The notes under the pieces are model-generated. The model did not search any database. It saw only the letters and a list, made by a program, of their open reading frames with translations, and was not told the origin of the DNA. Position numbers and translations under genes: made by a program. From Ruminococcaceae bacterium UBA945 (lineage in GTDB: Bacteria; Bacillota; Clostridia; Oscillospirales; Acutalibacteraceae), in assembly GCA_002293315.1 (NCBI GenBank), contig DBCZ01000077.1, forward strand, positions 3,178 through 18,627: a DNA stretch of 15,450 nucleotides, in the 5' to 3' direction. This document shows positions 7,219 through 15,127 of this stretch, piece by piece (positions within the stretch are counted from its first letter, which is position 1; each line of letters begins with the position of its first letter).

Positions 7219-8349
7219 ATGGAGCATTATCTTGATAACTCTGCGACGACGAAAACGCTGAAGGAATCAGCCGAGCGCGCGCTATATGTGATGACGCAGG
7301 AATACGGCAACCCTTCGTCGCTTCACTCGATGGGCTTCAGGGCAAAGCTTGTTCTTGACGAGGCGCGTGAGGCAGCGGCGGAAAAGCTTCTTTGCAAAAG
7401 CGCAGAAGTGTACTTCACCTCGGGCGGCACGGAGGCGAATAACCTCGCGATATTCGGCGCTGCGGAAGCGAAGAAGCGGCAGGGGAATAAAATCGTTACT
7501 ACGGCAATTGAACACCCCTCTGTGCTGGAGGCCATGAAGGAGCTTGAAAAGGCGGGATTCGATGTCGTTTATGTCAAGCCTGACCGTGACGGGAATATTC
7601 CGGCGGAGAGCTTTGAAGAAAGCATAGACGAGAGCACGGTTCTCGTCAGCGCCATGCTGATGAATAACGAGGCGGGCGCGGTTTTGCCCGTAAAAGAGAT
7701 TGCGGCGATTATCCGGCGAAAGCAAAGCCCAGCGATTCTTCACACAGACGCGGTGCAGGCGTTTTGCAAAACGGATTTCACCCCGCGTAAGCTCGGCGCG
7801 GATTTGCTCACCGTCAGCGGGCACAAGGTGCATGCGCCGAAGGGCGTGGGGGCGCTGTATGTAAATGAAAAGGCACGGATAAGGCCGATGCTTTACGGCG
7901 GCGGGCAGGAGCGCGGTTACCGCCCCGGCACGGAGGCTCTGCCGCTCATCGCGGCATTTTCCGAGGCGGTGAAGCGTGCGGGCAGCGTGAAGGAGAGCAC
8001 GGCTCACGCGGAAAGCCTGAACTTATATCTGCGCGAAAAGCTGAGAGAAATCCCGGGAGTTGAAATCAATTCGCCGCAAGACGCCTCGCCGTATATCCTG
8101 AATTTCTCGGTTGACAGGATTAAAGCCGAAACAATGCTGCACTTCCTCTCGCAGAGAGAGGTGTATGTTTCAAGCGGCTCGGCATGCGGAAGAGCCAAGC
8201 CGAGCCATGTGCTTAAAGCTATGGGCTTGCCGAAGGAGCGGGTTGAGTCTGCGATTCGCGCAAGCTTCTCGAGGTTCAATAATGTTGAAGATATAGACGC
8301 GCTTGTTGACGGGGTGAAAGCCGGAATAGAAACGCTGGCGCGGTTTTGA
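7219..8349 (+). CDS. Cysteine desulfurase, IscS/NifS-like, paired with ThiI
   Basis: This 376-residue PLP enzyme takes sulfur from cysteine to form a protein-bound persulfide and alanine. Visible residues are His99 in AIEHPSV, Asp177 in HTDAVQ, the PLP lysine Lys203 in SGHKVHAPKG, and the persulfide Cys323 in the SSGSACGRAKPSH loop. The gene lies directly before thiI, the arrangement known in Bacillota, where a dedicated desulfurase (such as Bacillus subtilis NifZ) feeds ThiI for 4-thiouridine in tRNA. Here the role is inferred from that context, and supply to other sulfur acceptors is possible. The ATG follows the previous TAA with no base between, and only a weak AGGA lies upstream (about 12 bases away), so translation probably depends on ribosomes finishing the dehydrogenase gene. 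No iron-sulfur scaffold gene is adjacent, which argues against a general iscS role. Confidence 0.93.
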   Translation: MEHYLDNSATTKTLKESAERALYVMTQEYGNPSSLHSMGFRAKLVLDEAREAAAEKLLCKSAEVYFTSGGTEANNLAIFGAAEAKKRQGNKIVTTAIEHPSVLEAMKELEKAGFDVVYVKPDRDGNIPAESFEESIDESTVLVSAMLMNNEAGAVLPVKEIAAIIRRKQSPAILHTDAVQAFCKTDFTPRKLGADLLTVSGHKVHAPKGVGALYVNEKARIRPMLYGGGQERGYRPGTEALPLIAAFSEAVKRAGSVKESTAHAESLNLYLREKLREIPGVEINSPQDASPYILNFSVDRIKAETMLHFLSQREVYVSSGSACGRAKPSHVLKAMGLPKERVESAIRASFSRFNNVEDIDALVDGVKAGIETLARF

Positions 8350-8360
8350 CGGGGGAGAAT

Positions 8361-9530
8361 ATGGAAGAAGTAATACTTTTGAAGCTGGGCGAAGTTGTCC
8401 TCAAGGGTCTCAACAGGCGAAACTTTGAGGACATTCTCATGCGCAATGTGCGCCGCAGGCTGAATAAATTCGGTGAGTTTGAGGTTTATTCAATTCAATC
8501 GACGGTTTACGTCATACCGAAAAACCCGGAAGCGGATTTAGACGCCGCGGCGGATGCCGTGAAAAAGGTGTTCGGCGTTGTGGGATATGCAAGAGCCGCC
8601 GCGTGTGAAAAGGAGATTGGGGACATTCAGCGCAAGGCGGCCGAATATCTGGCGGAGGAGCTGCGCAAAGCAAAGACCTTCAAGGTGGAGACGAAGCGCA
8701 GTGATAAGAAGTTCCCATTGACCTCGCCAGAGGTTTCAAATCTCGTGGGCGGATATATTCTGGAGAAGAACCCGCATCTTTCCGTAGACGTACATCAACC
8801 CGATTTCACCGTGCGCGTGGAGGTGCGAGAGAATGCGGCGTATATCCACACGAACACGAAGCTGGCGGCGGGCGGAATCCCTGTCGGAACAGGCGGCAAG
8901 GCGGCGATTCTCATCAGCGGAGGCTTGGACAGTCCCGTCGCGGCGTGGATGATGGCAAAGCGCGGTGTGGAGCTGACTGCGATTCACTTCGCCAGCCCGC
9001 CGTACACAAGCGAGCTTGCCCATCAAAAGGTGGAAAATCTGCTGAAGAAGGTCGGCGAATACGCCGGCAGAATGACGATGATAACCGTTGAGTTGACTGA
9101 TTTGCAGGTGGAGATCCGCGATAAATGCCCGGAAGACCTCGGCACGGTGCTGTTGAGGAGATATATGCTCAAAGCGGCAGAGAAGATTGCGGCTTCGCAA
9201 AAGTGCGCGGCGTTGATTACGGGCGAAAGCCTAGGGCAGGTGGCCAGCCAAACCATGCAGGCCATCGCATGTACAGACGCAGTTGTGGATATGCCGGTTT
9301 TCAGGCCGCTTATCGGTATGGATAAATCTGAGATAATAAAAATCGCGCGGGAGATTGAGACATATAACATCTCAATTGAGCCGTATGAGGATTGCTGTAC
9401 GATTTTTACGCCCAAGCACCCCGCCACGCGCCCGAAGATAGCCAAGCTTGAAGCCGCCGAGAAGCTGATTGACGGCGACAAAATGCTCGATGAAGCCATA
9501 GAAAAAATGAAGTACACGGAGATAAAATAA
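8361..9530 (+). CDS. thiI: tRNA 4-thiouridine synthase ThiI, short form
   Basis: ATG 8361 is chosen over an in-frame TTG at 8346 because GGGGGAG lies just before it; the product is 389 residues. ThiI adenylates U8 of tRNA and receives sulfur to form 4-thiouridine. The N-terminal ferredoxin-like and THUMP domains span about 1-170 and bind the tRNA. The PP-loop ATPase domain follows, with ISGGLDSPVAAW at about 185-196. The conserved EDCCTIF cysteine motif is near 344-350. There is no C-terminal rhodanese domain, as is usual in Bacillota, so sulfur must come straight from the desulfurase encoded immediately upstream. A thiazole (thiamine) role has been tied to the rhodanese domain, so it is not supported here. 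Its TAA overlaps the cinA ATG by one base. Confidence 0.95.
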   Translation: MEEVILLKLGEVVLKGLNRRNFEDILMRNVRRRLNKFGEFEVYSIQSTVYVIPKNPEADLDAAADAVKKVFGVVGYARAAACEKEIGDIQRKAAEYLAEELRKAKTFKVETKRSDKKFPLTSPEVSNLVGGYILEKNPHLSVDVHQPDFTVRVEVRENAAYIHTNTKLAAGGIPVGTGGKAAILISGGLDSPVAAWMMAKRGVELTAIHFASPPYTSELAHQKVENLLKKVGEYAGRMTMITVELTDLQVEIRDKCPEDLGTVLLRRYMLKAAEKIAASQKCAALITGESLGQVASQTMQAIACTDAVVDMPVFRPLIGMDKSEIIKIAREIETYNISIEPYEDCCTIFTPKHPATRPKIAKLEAAEKLIDGDKMLDEAIEKMKYTEIK

Positions 9531-10783
9531 TGAACGCAGAGATTATTTCAGTAGGAACAGAGCTGCTTTTAGGGCAGATAGTGAATGTGGACGCCGCGAT
9601 AATCGCGCGGGAGCTTTCCGCGCTCGGGATAAATTTGCTCTATACATCGGTAGTCGGGGATAATCCGGATAGGCTGGAAAAAGCTATCGGCATGGCGACA
9701 CAGCGCAGCGACTTGCTAATCATGACAGGCGGGCTGGGTCCGACGGACGACGACCTCACAAAGGAGACGGCCGCGCGCGTGGCAGGCAAGAAGCTCGTGC
9801 TGCATGAGGAAAGCCTTGATAGAATCGTGACGTATTTCAACCGACAGAACGTCAGTGAAAATCAGAAAAAGCAGGCCATGCTGCCCGAGGGGGCAACCGT
9901 TTTCACGAACAATAACGGCACGGCGCCCGGCTGCGCGTTTCAAACAGCGAACGGCGCGACGATTATCATGCTGCCCGGGCCGCCCTCCGAGCTGGAGCCG
10001 ATGATGACGGAATCCGTCGTGCCGTACCTCAAAAGCGGAGAGCAAGCTATAATTGTCTCACACAGCGTGCATATCTTCGGCATCGGCGAGGCGATGACGG
10101 CGCAGCTCACGTCAGACCTCATGGAGGGTGCGAACCCGACCGTCGCGCCTTATGCAAACGAGGGCGAATGCTTTCTGCGAGTGACGGCAAAGGCCGCGAC
10201 GAAAGCGGAGGCTGACGCGCTCTGCGCGCCGATAATCGAGGAGATAAAAAAGCGCATCGGAGACAGCATTTATTCTGTTGACGTGAACAGCTTGGAAGAA
10301 ACGGTTGTGAATTTGCTGCGCGAGAGCGGCAAGAGAATCGCGACGGCTGAATCCTGCACAGGCGGGCTTCTCGCTAAAAGGATAACGGATATTTCCGGCT
10401 CATCAGAGGTCTTTGAGATGGGCGCGGTGACATACGCAAACAGAATCAAGGAGCTGCTGCTCGGCGTGCCGCATGATGTGCTCGCGGAAAAGGGCGCTGT
10501 CAGCGAAGAGGTGGCGAGAGCCATGGCGGAGGGAATAGTCAAAAAAGCGGGCGCCGACTTAGGCGTCGGGATAACCGGAATAGCCGGCCCGGGGGGCGGC
10601 ACGGAGGAAAAGCCCGTGGGCCTCGTGTATATCGCGCTGTCAGACGGGAAGAATACATGGGTGACGAAGCGAAGCCCGATTGGCAGAACGAAATCCCGTG
10701 AATGGCACAGGCACTGCGCGGCTTCACAGGCACTTGATATGGTGCGGCGCTATTTGACGGATTTGCCGATAGAGGCACAGTGA
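9530..10783 (+). CDS. cinA: CinA-family protein with NMN deamidase-type C-terminal domain
   Basis: This 417-residue protein has the full two-domain CinA layout. The N-terminal molybdopterin-binding-like (MoaB/MogA) domain spans about 1-170, with ISVGTELLLG at the start and TGGLGPTDDD (66-75). In studied homologues this part can act as an ADP-ribose pyrophosphatase. The C-terminal CinA/PncC domain begins near 265, with AESCTGG (273-279) and TGIAGPGGGT (about 349-358), and in this family deamidates NMN to NaMN, salvaging nicotinamide mononucleotide such as that released by bacterial DNA ligase. Its place in one cluster with nadE fits an NAD-recycling role better than a competence role. The ATG overlaps the thiI stop by one base (TAATG), with GGAG about 8 bases upstream. 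Which of the two activities this protein has is inferred. Confidence 0.93.
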   Translation: MNAEIISVGTELLLGQIVNVDAAIIARELSALGINLLYTSVVGDNPDRLEKAIGMATQRSDLLIMTGGLGPTDDDLTKETAARVAGKKLVLHEESLDRIVTYFNRQNVSENQKKQAMLPEGATVFTNNNGTAPGCAFQTANGATIIMLPGPPSELEPMMTESVVPYLKSGEQAIIVSHSVHIFGIGEAMTAQLTSDLMEGANPTVAPYANEGECFLRVTAKAATKAEADALCAPIIEEIKKRIGDSIYSVDVNSLEETVVNLLRESGKRIATAESCTGGLLAKRITDISGSSEVFEMGAVTYANRIKELLLGVPHDVLAEKGAVSEEVARAMAEGIVKKAGADLGVGITGIAGPGGGTEEKPVGLVYIALSDGKNTWVTKRSPIGRTKSREWHRHCAASQALDMVRRYLTDLPIEAQ

Positions 10784-10787
10784 GAAT

Positions 10788-11447
10788 ATGAAAAATCTGA
10801 ATTTGATTAAAACGGAGAAAATAGGCGCAAGAAGCACGGTTTTTACCTATCGACTGCCCGACTGGGATTTGAACCTTCATGTGATAGAGGGCGAAAACCG
10901 CAGCTATGTCATTGACACCGGCATCGGCTCAGAGAGCATGAAGCCGGTGAATGAGCTTCTTGCGCACGGTGAAAAGCCGGTTGTGGTGATAAACACGCAC
11001 TATCACTGGGACCATATATGGGGCAACTTCTGCTTCAAAGACGGCATGATTATTTCCCACAAATCGTGCAGAGAGCTTGCCGAGGTGCATTGGCAGGAGA
11101 TGATAGACGAAAACGCGCAGTATATAGCGGGAGAGGCAGAGCTTTGCCTGCCGGATATAGTTTTCGAAGATGAGATATATTTTCCCGATGATAAAATCAG
11201 AATCTTTTATTCGCCGGGTCACTCTGTTGACTCGATAAGCGTTTTCGACGAACAAGACGGCGTGCTCAACGCGGGAGATAATATCGGCGACACAATGGAG
11301 AAAATTCTGCCGCATCTGGATACCGATGCCTCGACATATCTTGAGACGATTAAGGCATATAAAAAACTGGGCATTAAAGCGATTGTTTCAGGTCATAATA
11401 CTGTTCTGGGCAAGGAAATACTGGAAAGAATCGAGAAGGAGATATAG
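10788..11447 (+). CDS. MBL-fold metallo-hydrolase of unknown substrate
   Basis: This 219-residue protein has the metallo-beta-lactamase fold with a complete two-metal site: His71, His73, Asp75 and His76 in THYHWDHIWGN, His145 in SPGHSVDS, Asp164 in NAGDNIGD and His203 in IVSGHNTVLG. No signal peptide is visible, so it should act in the cytoplasm. The length fits stand-alone glyoxalase II-like or general thioester/phosphoester hydrolases of the family, and there is no beta-CASP domain or long C-terminal extension that would point to an RNase or lactonase. It starts 4 bases after cinA and is the last gene of the cluster, followed by a shared hairpin terminator. A link to NAD or sulfur chemistry is possible from position only. 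Beta-lactamase activity is not suggested. Confidence 0.88.
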   Translation: MKNLNLIKTEKIGARSTVFTYRLPDWDLNLHVIEGENRSYVIDTGIGSESMKPVNELLAHGEKPVVVINTHYHWDHIWGNFCFKDGMIISHKSCRELAEVHWQEMIDENAQYIAGEAELCLPDIVFEDEIYFPDDKIRIFYSPGHSVDSISVFDEQDGVLNAGDNIGDTMEKILPHLDTDASTYLETIKAYKKLGIKAIVSGHNTVLGKEILERIEKEI

Positions 11448-11456
11448 AGATAGCGG

Positions 11457-11485
11457 AAAAAGAGAGCGCATCGGCGCTCCTTTTT
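11457..11485. terminator. Bidirectional terminator shared by convergent genes
   Basis: GAGCGC (11464-11469) pairs with GCGCTC (11474-11479) around ATCG. The flanking A-run on the left and T-run on the right (11481-11485) give a U-tract for transcripts in both directions. It ends the nadE-to-MBL cluster on the plus strand and the HAD gene on the minus strand, where the stop codon touches the T-run. Confidence 0.8.
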
Positions 11486-12140
11486 ATGCGTAGATTATTT
11501 TCTCAAGCTCATCTGAATTTTTGGCAAGGAAAACCGCCCCGTTCTCTCTGAGCTCTTCCTCCGAGCGGAAGCCCCACAGTACGCCGCAGGGCTTCACACC
11601 GGTGGCTGCGGCGGTTTGCATGTCCACGCCGCTGTCGCCGATATACAAAACATCTTCTTTATTTACGCCAAGCTGTGAAATCATAGAATTAAGCGCGGTG
11701 GGGTCCGGCTTTCTGGGTACTCCGTCGCGTTGCCCGCAGACGATATCAAACACACCGGGGAAGCTTTGCGCCGCGATAACGGTCGTGACGTTATCCGGCT
11801 TGTTGGAAAGCACGGCAAGCTTCACGCCGTCTCGTTTGAGTTTTTGAAGCAGAGCCTCGATCCCGTCATAGGCGGTGATAAGAAAAAGCGGGTCATTTTC
11901 ATACGCAGTGTTGTAGGCTTTTGAGATAACGCTCATTGAGGAGCTGTCTGCTTCTCCTCCGGCAGCTTTCACCATGCCGGAAAGAAGCGCCTTCACGCCG
12001 TTTCCGATGAGGCCTTTATACCGCTCGACCGGCAGAGGCGTCAAGCCGGCTTCAGCAAGCCCCATGTTGCCGAAATAAGCGATTGAATCAAGTGTGTTGA
12101 GCAGAGTGCCGTCCATATCAAAAATGCAGGCCTTATACAT
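11484..12140 (-). CDS. HAD-family phosphatase, phosphoglycolate phosphatase-like
   Basis: The start is placed at the ATG ending at 12140, giving 218 residues, because the DMDGT motif then falls at its usual place and a GGGGGA ribosome site lies about 7 bases upstream. A longer in-frame reading from 12218 would run through the promoter. HAD motifs are complete: Asp8 and Asp10 in FDMDGT, Ser112 in LSNKPDN, Lys144 in PRKPDP, and Asp169 and Asp173 in IGDSGVDM. The alpha-helical cap after motif I (about 15-80) places it with the Gph/PGMB-like subgroup. Such enzymes remove phosphate from small molecules, with 2-phosphoglycolate the classic substrate; the motifs cannot separate Gph from related sugar-phosphate phosphatases. 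It is divergent from the malic enzyme gene and converges on the MBL gene. Confidence 0.87.
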   Translation of the reverse strand: MYKACIFDMDGTLLNTLDSIAYFGNMGLAEAGLTPLPVERYKGLIGNGVKALLSGMVKAAGGEADSSSMSVISKAYNTAYENDPLFLITAYDGIEALLQKLKRDGVKLAVLSNKPDNVTTVIAAQSFPGVFDIVCGQRDGVPRKPDPTALNSMISQLGVNKEDVLYIGDSGVDMQTAAATGVKPCGVLWGFRSEEELRENGAVFLAKNSDELEKIIYA

Positions 12141-12171
12141 ATTTATCCCCCGTTGTGCAATGAATAATCTT

Positions 12172-12199
12172 ATTATACACAAACCTGCGCAAACGGCAA
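12172..12199 (-). promoter_or_regulatory. Promoter for the HAD phosphatase gene
   Basis: Minus-strand TTGCCG (plus positions 12194-12199), a 16-base spacer and a perfect TATAAT (12172-12177). The leader to the ATG at 12140 is about 25 bases. Confidence 0.7.
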
Positions 12200-12200
12200 C

Positions 12201-12229
12201 TTGAAATGAAAAAACCACTCTGCTATACT
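12201..12229 (+). promoter_or_regulatory. Strong promoter for the malic enzyme gene
   Basis: TTGAAA (12201-12206), a 17-base spacer and TATACT (12224-12229), each box matching consensus at 5 of 6 bases. TGC before the -10 box adds an extended -10 element. The -35 box starts one base from the -35 box of the divergent HAD promoter, so two polymerases probably cannot bind at once. Confidence 0.8.
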
Positions 12230-12257
12230 GAATCAGAATTTACATATGGAGGATAAC

Positions 12258-13409
12258 ATGAATTACAGTAAAGAAGCGCTGAAAGCGCACAGGGAATGGC
12301 AGGGTAAAATAAGGATAGCCTCGCCGTGTGAGATTGAATCCCGCGAGGATTTATCCGTCGCCTACACCCCCGGTGTGGCCGCGCCGTGCCTCGAGATAGC
12401 GAAGGACGCGGAGAAAGCATATGAATACACGCGCAGGGGAAACCTTGTGGCGATAATAACAGACGGCACGGCAGTGCTCGGCCTCGGCGACATCGGCCCT
12501 CTGGCCGCCATGCCCGTGATGGAGGGCAAGGCAGTGCTGTTCAAGAAGTTTGCCGATGTGGACGCGTTTCCGCTTTGCATTGGAAGCAAGAATACAGATG
12601 AAATCGTGAGAACGGTTGAGCTGATGGCAGGCTCGTTCGGCGGGATAAACCTAGAGGATATTTCCGCGCCGAGGTGCTTTGAAATTGAGAGAAAGCTCAA
12701 GGAAAGGCTGAATATACCGGTCTTTCATGACGACCAGCACGGCACGGCGATTGTCGTATTGGCGGGGCTTGTAAACGCGCTGAAAATAGTGAAAAAGAAT
12801 ATTTCAGAGGTAAAAGCGGTCGTGAACGGTGCGGGCGCGGCGGGAATCGCCGTGACGAAGCTGCTCATAAAGGCGGGACTCAGAGATGTTATTATGTGCG
12901 ACAAACTGGGAGCCATATATAAAGGTATGCAAAACCTTTCTTTCGCGCAGCAGGAAATGGCGGAGATGACGAACGGCGAGAGGCTGGAAGGAAGCTTGGC
13001 CGATGTAATTGCGGACGCTGATATTTTCCTCGGCTTTTCCGCGCCGGATTGCCTGAAGCCGGAGATGGTCAGCATGATGTCGAAGGACGCAATCGTCTTC
13101 GCGTGCGCGAACCCCACGCCGGAGATTTTCCCCGAAGCTGCGCTCGAAGCGGGCGCGAGGATAGTCGGCACGGGGAGGTCAGATTACCCGAATCAAATCA
13201 ATAACCTGCTGGCCTTCCCCGGCGTTTTCAGAGGCGCCTTAGACGCGCGGGCAAGCGAAATCACCGAGGAGATGAAGCTGGCAGCGGCATATGCAATCGC
13301 CGGATATATCCCCGCCGACGAGTTAAATGAGGGGAACATTATTCCGTCTGCGCTTGACAGAGGCGTAGCGGCGGCGGTGGCGGAAGCCGTGAAAGCGGCG
13401 GCGAGGTAA
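12258..13409 (+). CDS. Malic enzyme (oxaloacetate-decarboxylating malate dehydrogenase), small type
   Basis: ATG 12258 is chosen over an in-frame ATG four codons earlier (12246) because GGAGG sits 5 bases before it, partly overlapping the earlier codon. The 383-residue product is the short bacterial malic enzyme, which converts malate to pyruvate and CO2 with reduction of NAD(P), linking the C4 acids to pyruvate in the cytoplasm. Family residues seen are Tyr36 in SVAYTPGVAAPC, the lysine region GKAVLFKKF (90-98), metal-site acids in NLEDI (131-135) and FHDDQHGTA (156-164), and the cofactor loop GAGAAG (191-196). The phosphotransacetylase-like tail of long MaeB enzymes is absent. NAD versus NADP use is not decided by what I can see. 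It has its own strong promoter and no clear terminator follows, so some read-through into the protease gene is possible. Confidence 0.95.
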   Translation: MNYSKEALKAHREWQGKIRIASPCEIESREDLSVAYTPGVAAPCLEIAKDAEKAYEYTRRGNLVAIITDGTAVLGLGDIGPLAAMPVMEGKAVLFKKFADVDAFPLCIGSKNTDEIVRTVELMAGSFGGINLEDISAPRCFEIERKLKERLNIPVFHDDQHGTAIVVLAGLVNALKIVKKNISEVKAVVNGAGAAGIAVTKLLIKAGLRDVIMCDKLGAIYKGMQNLSFAQQEMAEMTNGERLEGSLADVIADADIFLGFSAPDCLKPEMVSMMSKDAIVFACANPTPEIFPEAALEAGARIVGTGRSDYPNQINNLLAFPGVFRGALDARASEITEEMKLAAAYAIAGYIPADELNEGNIIPSALDRGVAAAVAEAVKAAAR

Positions 13410-13488
13410 ATGAAAGCATATTGAGGTTATGGCTGTTTACGGAATGTTAAAGAAATCTTCAGTGAATAATGCTGTTCCTTTCACAGGT

Positions 13489-13516
13489 TTATCACAATAA
13501 TGACGGATAATACAAT
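13489..13516 (+). promoter_or_regulatory. Possible promoter for the HtrA-like protease gene
   Basis: TTATCA (13489-13494), 16 bases, TACAAT (13511-13516). Both boxes are only partial matches. It lies in a 157-base gap that has no visible terminator for the malic enzyme gene. A small AAGAAATCTT inverted repeat sits upstream near 13450. Confidence 0.35.
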
Positions 13517-13566
13517 CAAAGAAAGAAACAACATCACGAATTTTTTAATCTCAAAGGAGAAGCATT

Positions 13567-15066
13567 ATGGACAACAATTTCTATCAGAACAATCAGGATA
13601 GCAATCCGCCGGTGGCAGAACCAACGGTAACACCTGCGGAGCCGGTTACACAGCAGCGCGCGCCAGTGGCGACGCCGGTTGAATCAACACAAAGCTACAA
13701 TTACAGCCAGCCGACACAACCACATGCACAGCCGCTGGCGCAGCCCCGAGCAGCGGAGCAGAACGCATATTACCAGAGCGGCTCTTCATACACATGGACA
13801 GCCCCGCAATATGCGCCGAAGCCGCCCAAGGAAAAGAAAAAAGGCGGATGGGGCGGCAGAATACTCGCAATCGTTCTTTCGTGCCTCATTACGGCCACGG
13901 CGACAATCGGCGCTTTCACGGTGCTTGTCAATACAGGCACACTGAAGCTGCAGGCCAATGAAAACGGCGGCTCAAATATCGTGTTGAACCAGGTGGTGGA
14001 TAACAACACGGCCACGCCCGTCGCGGAAGTCAGCGGCGTGCTGACACAGCAGGAGGTCGCTGAGAAACTGATCCCGTCAGTTGTGTGCATCCAGACATAT
14101 GTGCCGGTGTCTTCGTTCGGCTCAATCTTCGGCTATGGCTTTGAGCAGGAGGAGGACGAAGAGTCAGCGATAACGCCGAGCTCACAGGGTTCGGGTATAA
14201 TCTATACCAAAGACGGATTTATCGTAACGAACGCGCATGTTGTGGCAGGTGCGACGAAGATCAAGGTTATCACGAGCGACGGTCTCACACACGAGGCGGA
14301 GCTAATCGGAGCTGATACGATGACAGACCTCGCGGTGCTTAAAATTGAAGCGGAAAATCTCAAGCCCGCAGAATTCGGCTCATCAGACGGCCTTAAGGTG
14401 GCTGACGAGGTTATGGCTATCGGCAACCCGGGCGGCATCCAGTTCAATTCAAGTGTAACGCTGGGCTACGTTTCGGCGCTCAACAGAGAGGTAACCAGCG
14501 ACGAATCAGGCTACACGATGGAGTGCATTCAGACAGACGCGGCAATCAACCCCGGCAACTCAGGCGGCGCGCTTGTGGATATGTATGGCTATGTGGTAGG
14601 TATTAACTCTTCGAAAATCGTGGCGACGGGCTATGAGGGCCTCGGCTTCGCGATTCCGATTGACACCGCCGCACCGATTATACAGAATCTCATGGATTAC
14701 GGCTATGTTAAGGACAGACCCATGCTCGGCATTTCACCCGAATATATTGACAGCATGACGGCGAGATTCTACGGTCTTTCAGAGGGCGTTTATGTAACGA
14801 GGATTATCTCGGACGAAGCGGAGGCTTCGGAACTTGAAGTGGGCGACGTGATTACCGCCATCGACGGCACGCCTGTAACCTCGACGAGCGTTCTGGCGTC
14901 ATACATCGCCGACAAAAAGCCTGGCGAAGCAGTGACGCTCACGGTAAACAGAGCCGCAACGCAGGAGCAGAATCTGCAAATTGAGCTTGTTCTTTCGGAG
15001 AATGCAGGTGAACAAAGCGAGGGCGAAAACCCCGAAGCGCCGACAGACGACCCATATTTCAGATAA
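13567..15066 (+). CDS. HtrA/DegP-like membrane-anchored serine protease with one PDZ domain
   Basis: This 499-residue protease degrades or senses misfolded proteins outside the membrane. AAAGGAG lies about 7 bases before the ATG. Domains in order: a low-complexity Gln/Pro/Ala-rich cytoplasmic region (1-85), a lysine-rich stretch (88-92), one membrane segment (about 98-121), a linker, the trypsin-like domain (about 160-375), and one PDZ domain (about 385-480). The catalytic triad is intact: His224 in VTNAHVVAG, Asp254 in MTDLAVLKI and Ser332 in NPGNSGGAL. The substrate-binding PDZ loop begins MLGIS. A short acidic tail ends the protein. This build is the Bacillota HtrA/HtrB/YyxA type rather than the soluble periplasmic DegP. 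In Bacillus, relatives are controlled by the CssRS two-component system, but no such regulator is in this window. Confidence 0.95.
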   Translation: MDNNFYQNNQDSNPPVAEPTVTPAEPVTQQRAPVATPVESTQSYNYSQPTQPHAQPLAQPRAAEQNAYYQSGSSYTWTAPQYAPKPPKEKKKGGWGGRILAIVLSCLITATATIGAFTVLVNTGTLKLQANENGGSNIVLNQVVDNNTATPVAEVSGVLTQQEVAEKLIPSVVCIQTYVPVSSFGSIFGYGFEQEEDEESAITPSSQGSGIIYTKDGFIVTNAHVVAGATKIKVITSDGLTHEAELIGADTMTDLAVLKIEAENLKPAEFGSSDGLKVADEVMAIGNPGGIQFNSSVTLGYVSALNREVTSDESGYTMECIQTDAAINPGNSGGALVDMYGYVVGINSSKIVATGYEGLGFAIPIDTAAPIIQNLMDYGYVKDRPMLGISPEYIDSMTARFYGLSEGVYVTRIISDEAEASELEVGDVITAIDGTPVTSTSVLASYIADKKPGEAVTLTVNRAATQEQNLQIELVLSENAGEQSEGENPEAPTDDPYFR

Positions 15067-15103
15067 TAAGAATTTCATTTCATACATCTTCTTCTTCAGC
15101 ATT

Positions 15104-15127
15104 AGGGCGGGTTATCCCGCCCTTTTT
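15104..15127 (+). terminator. Rho-independent terminator after the protease gene
   Basis: AGGGCGGG (15104-15111) and CCCGCCCT (15116-15123) form an 8-bp GC-rich stem with loop TTAT, followed directly by a T-run (15123-15127). Confidence 0.93.

Noticed and set aside
7282..8007. 241-codon minus-strand ORF opposite the cysteine desulfurase gene
   Set aside because: It is antisense to a complete, motif-confirmed gene, and its product is rich in Arg and His as expected from a shadow frame. No ribosome site or known motif.
10788..11447. Beta-lactamase
   Set aside because: Only the general MBL metal motif is present. There is no signal peptide, and operon context is metabolic.
12141..12218. 26-residue N-terminal extension of the HAD phosphatase
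   Set aside because: It would be translated from sequence holding the -10 box, and the DMDGT motif would then lie too far from the N-terminus.
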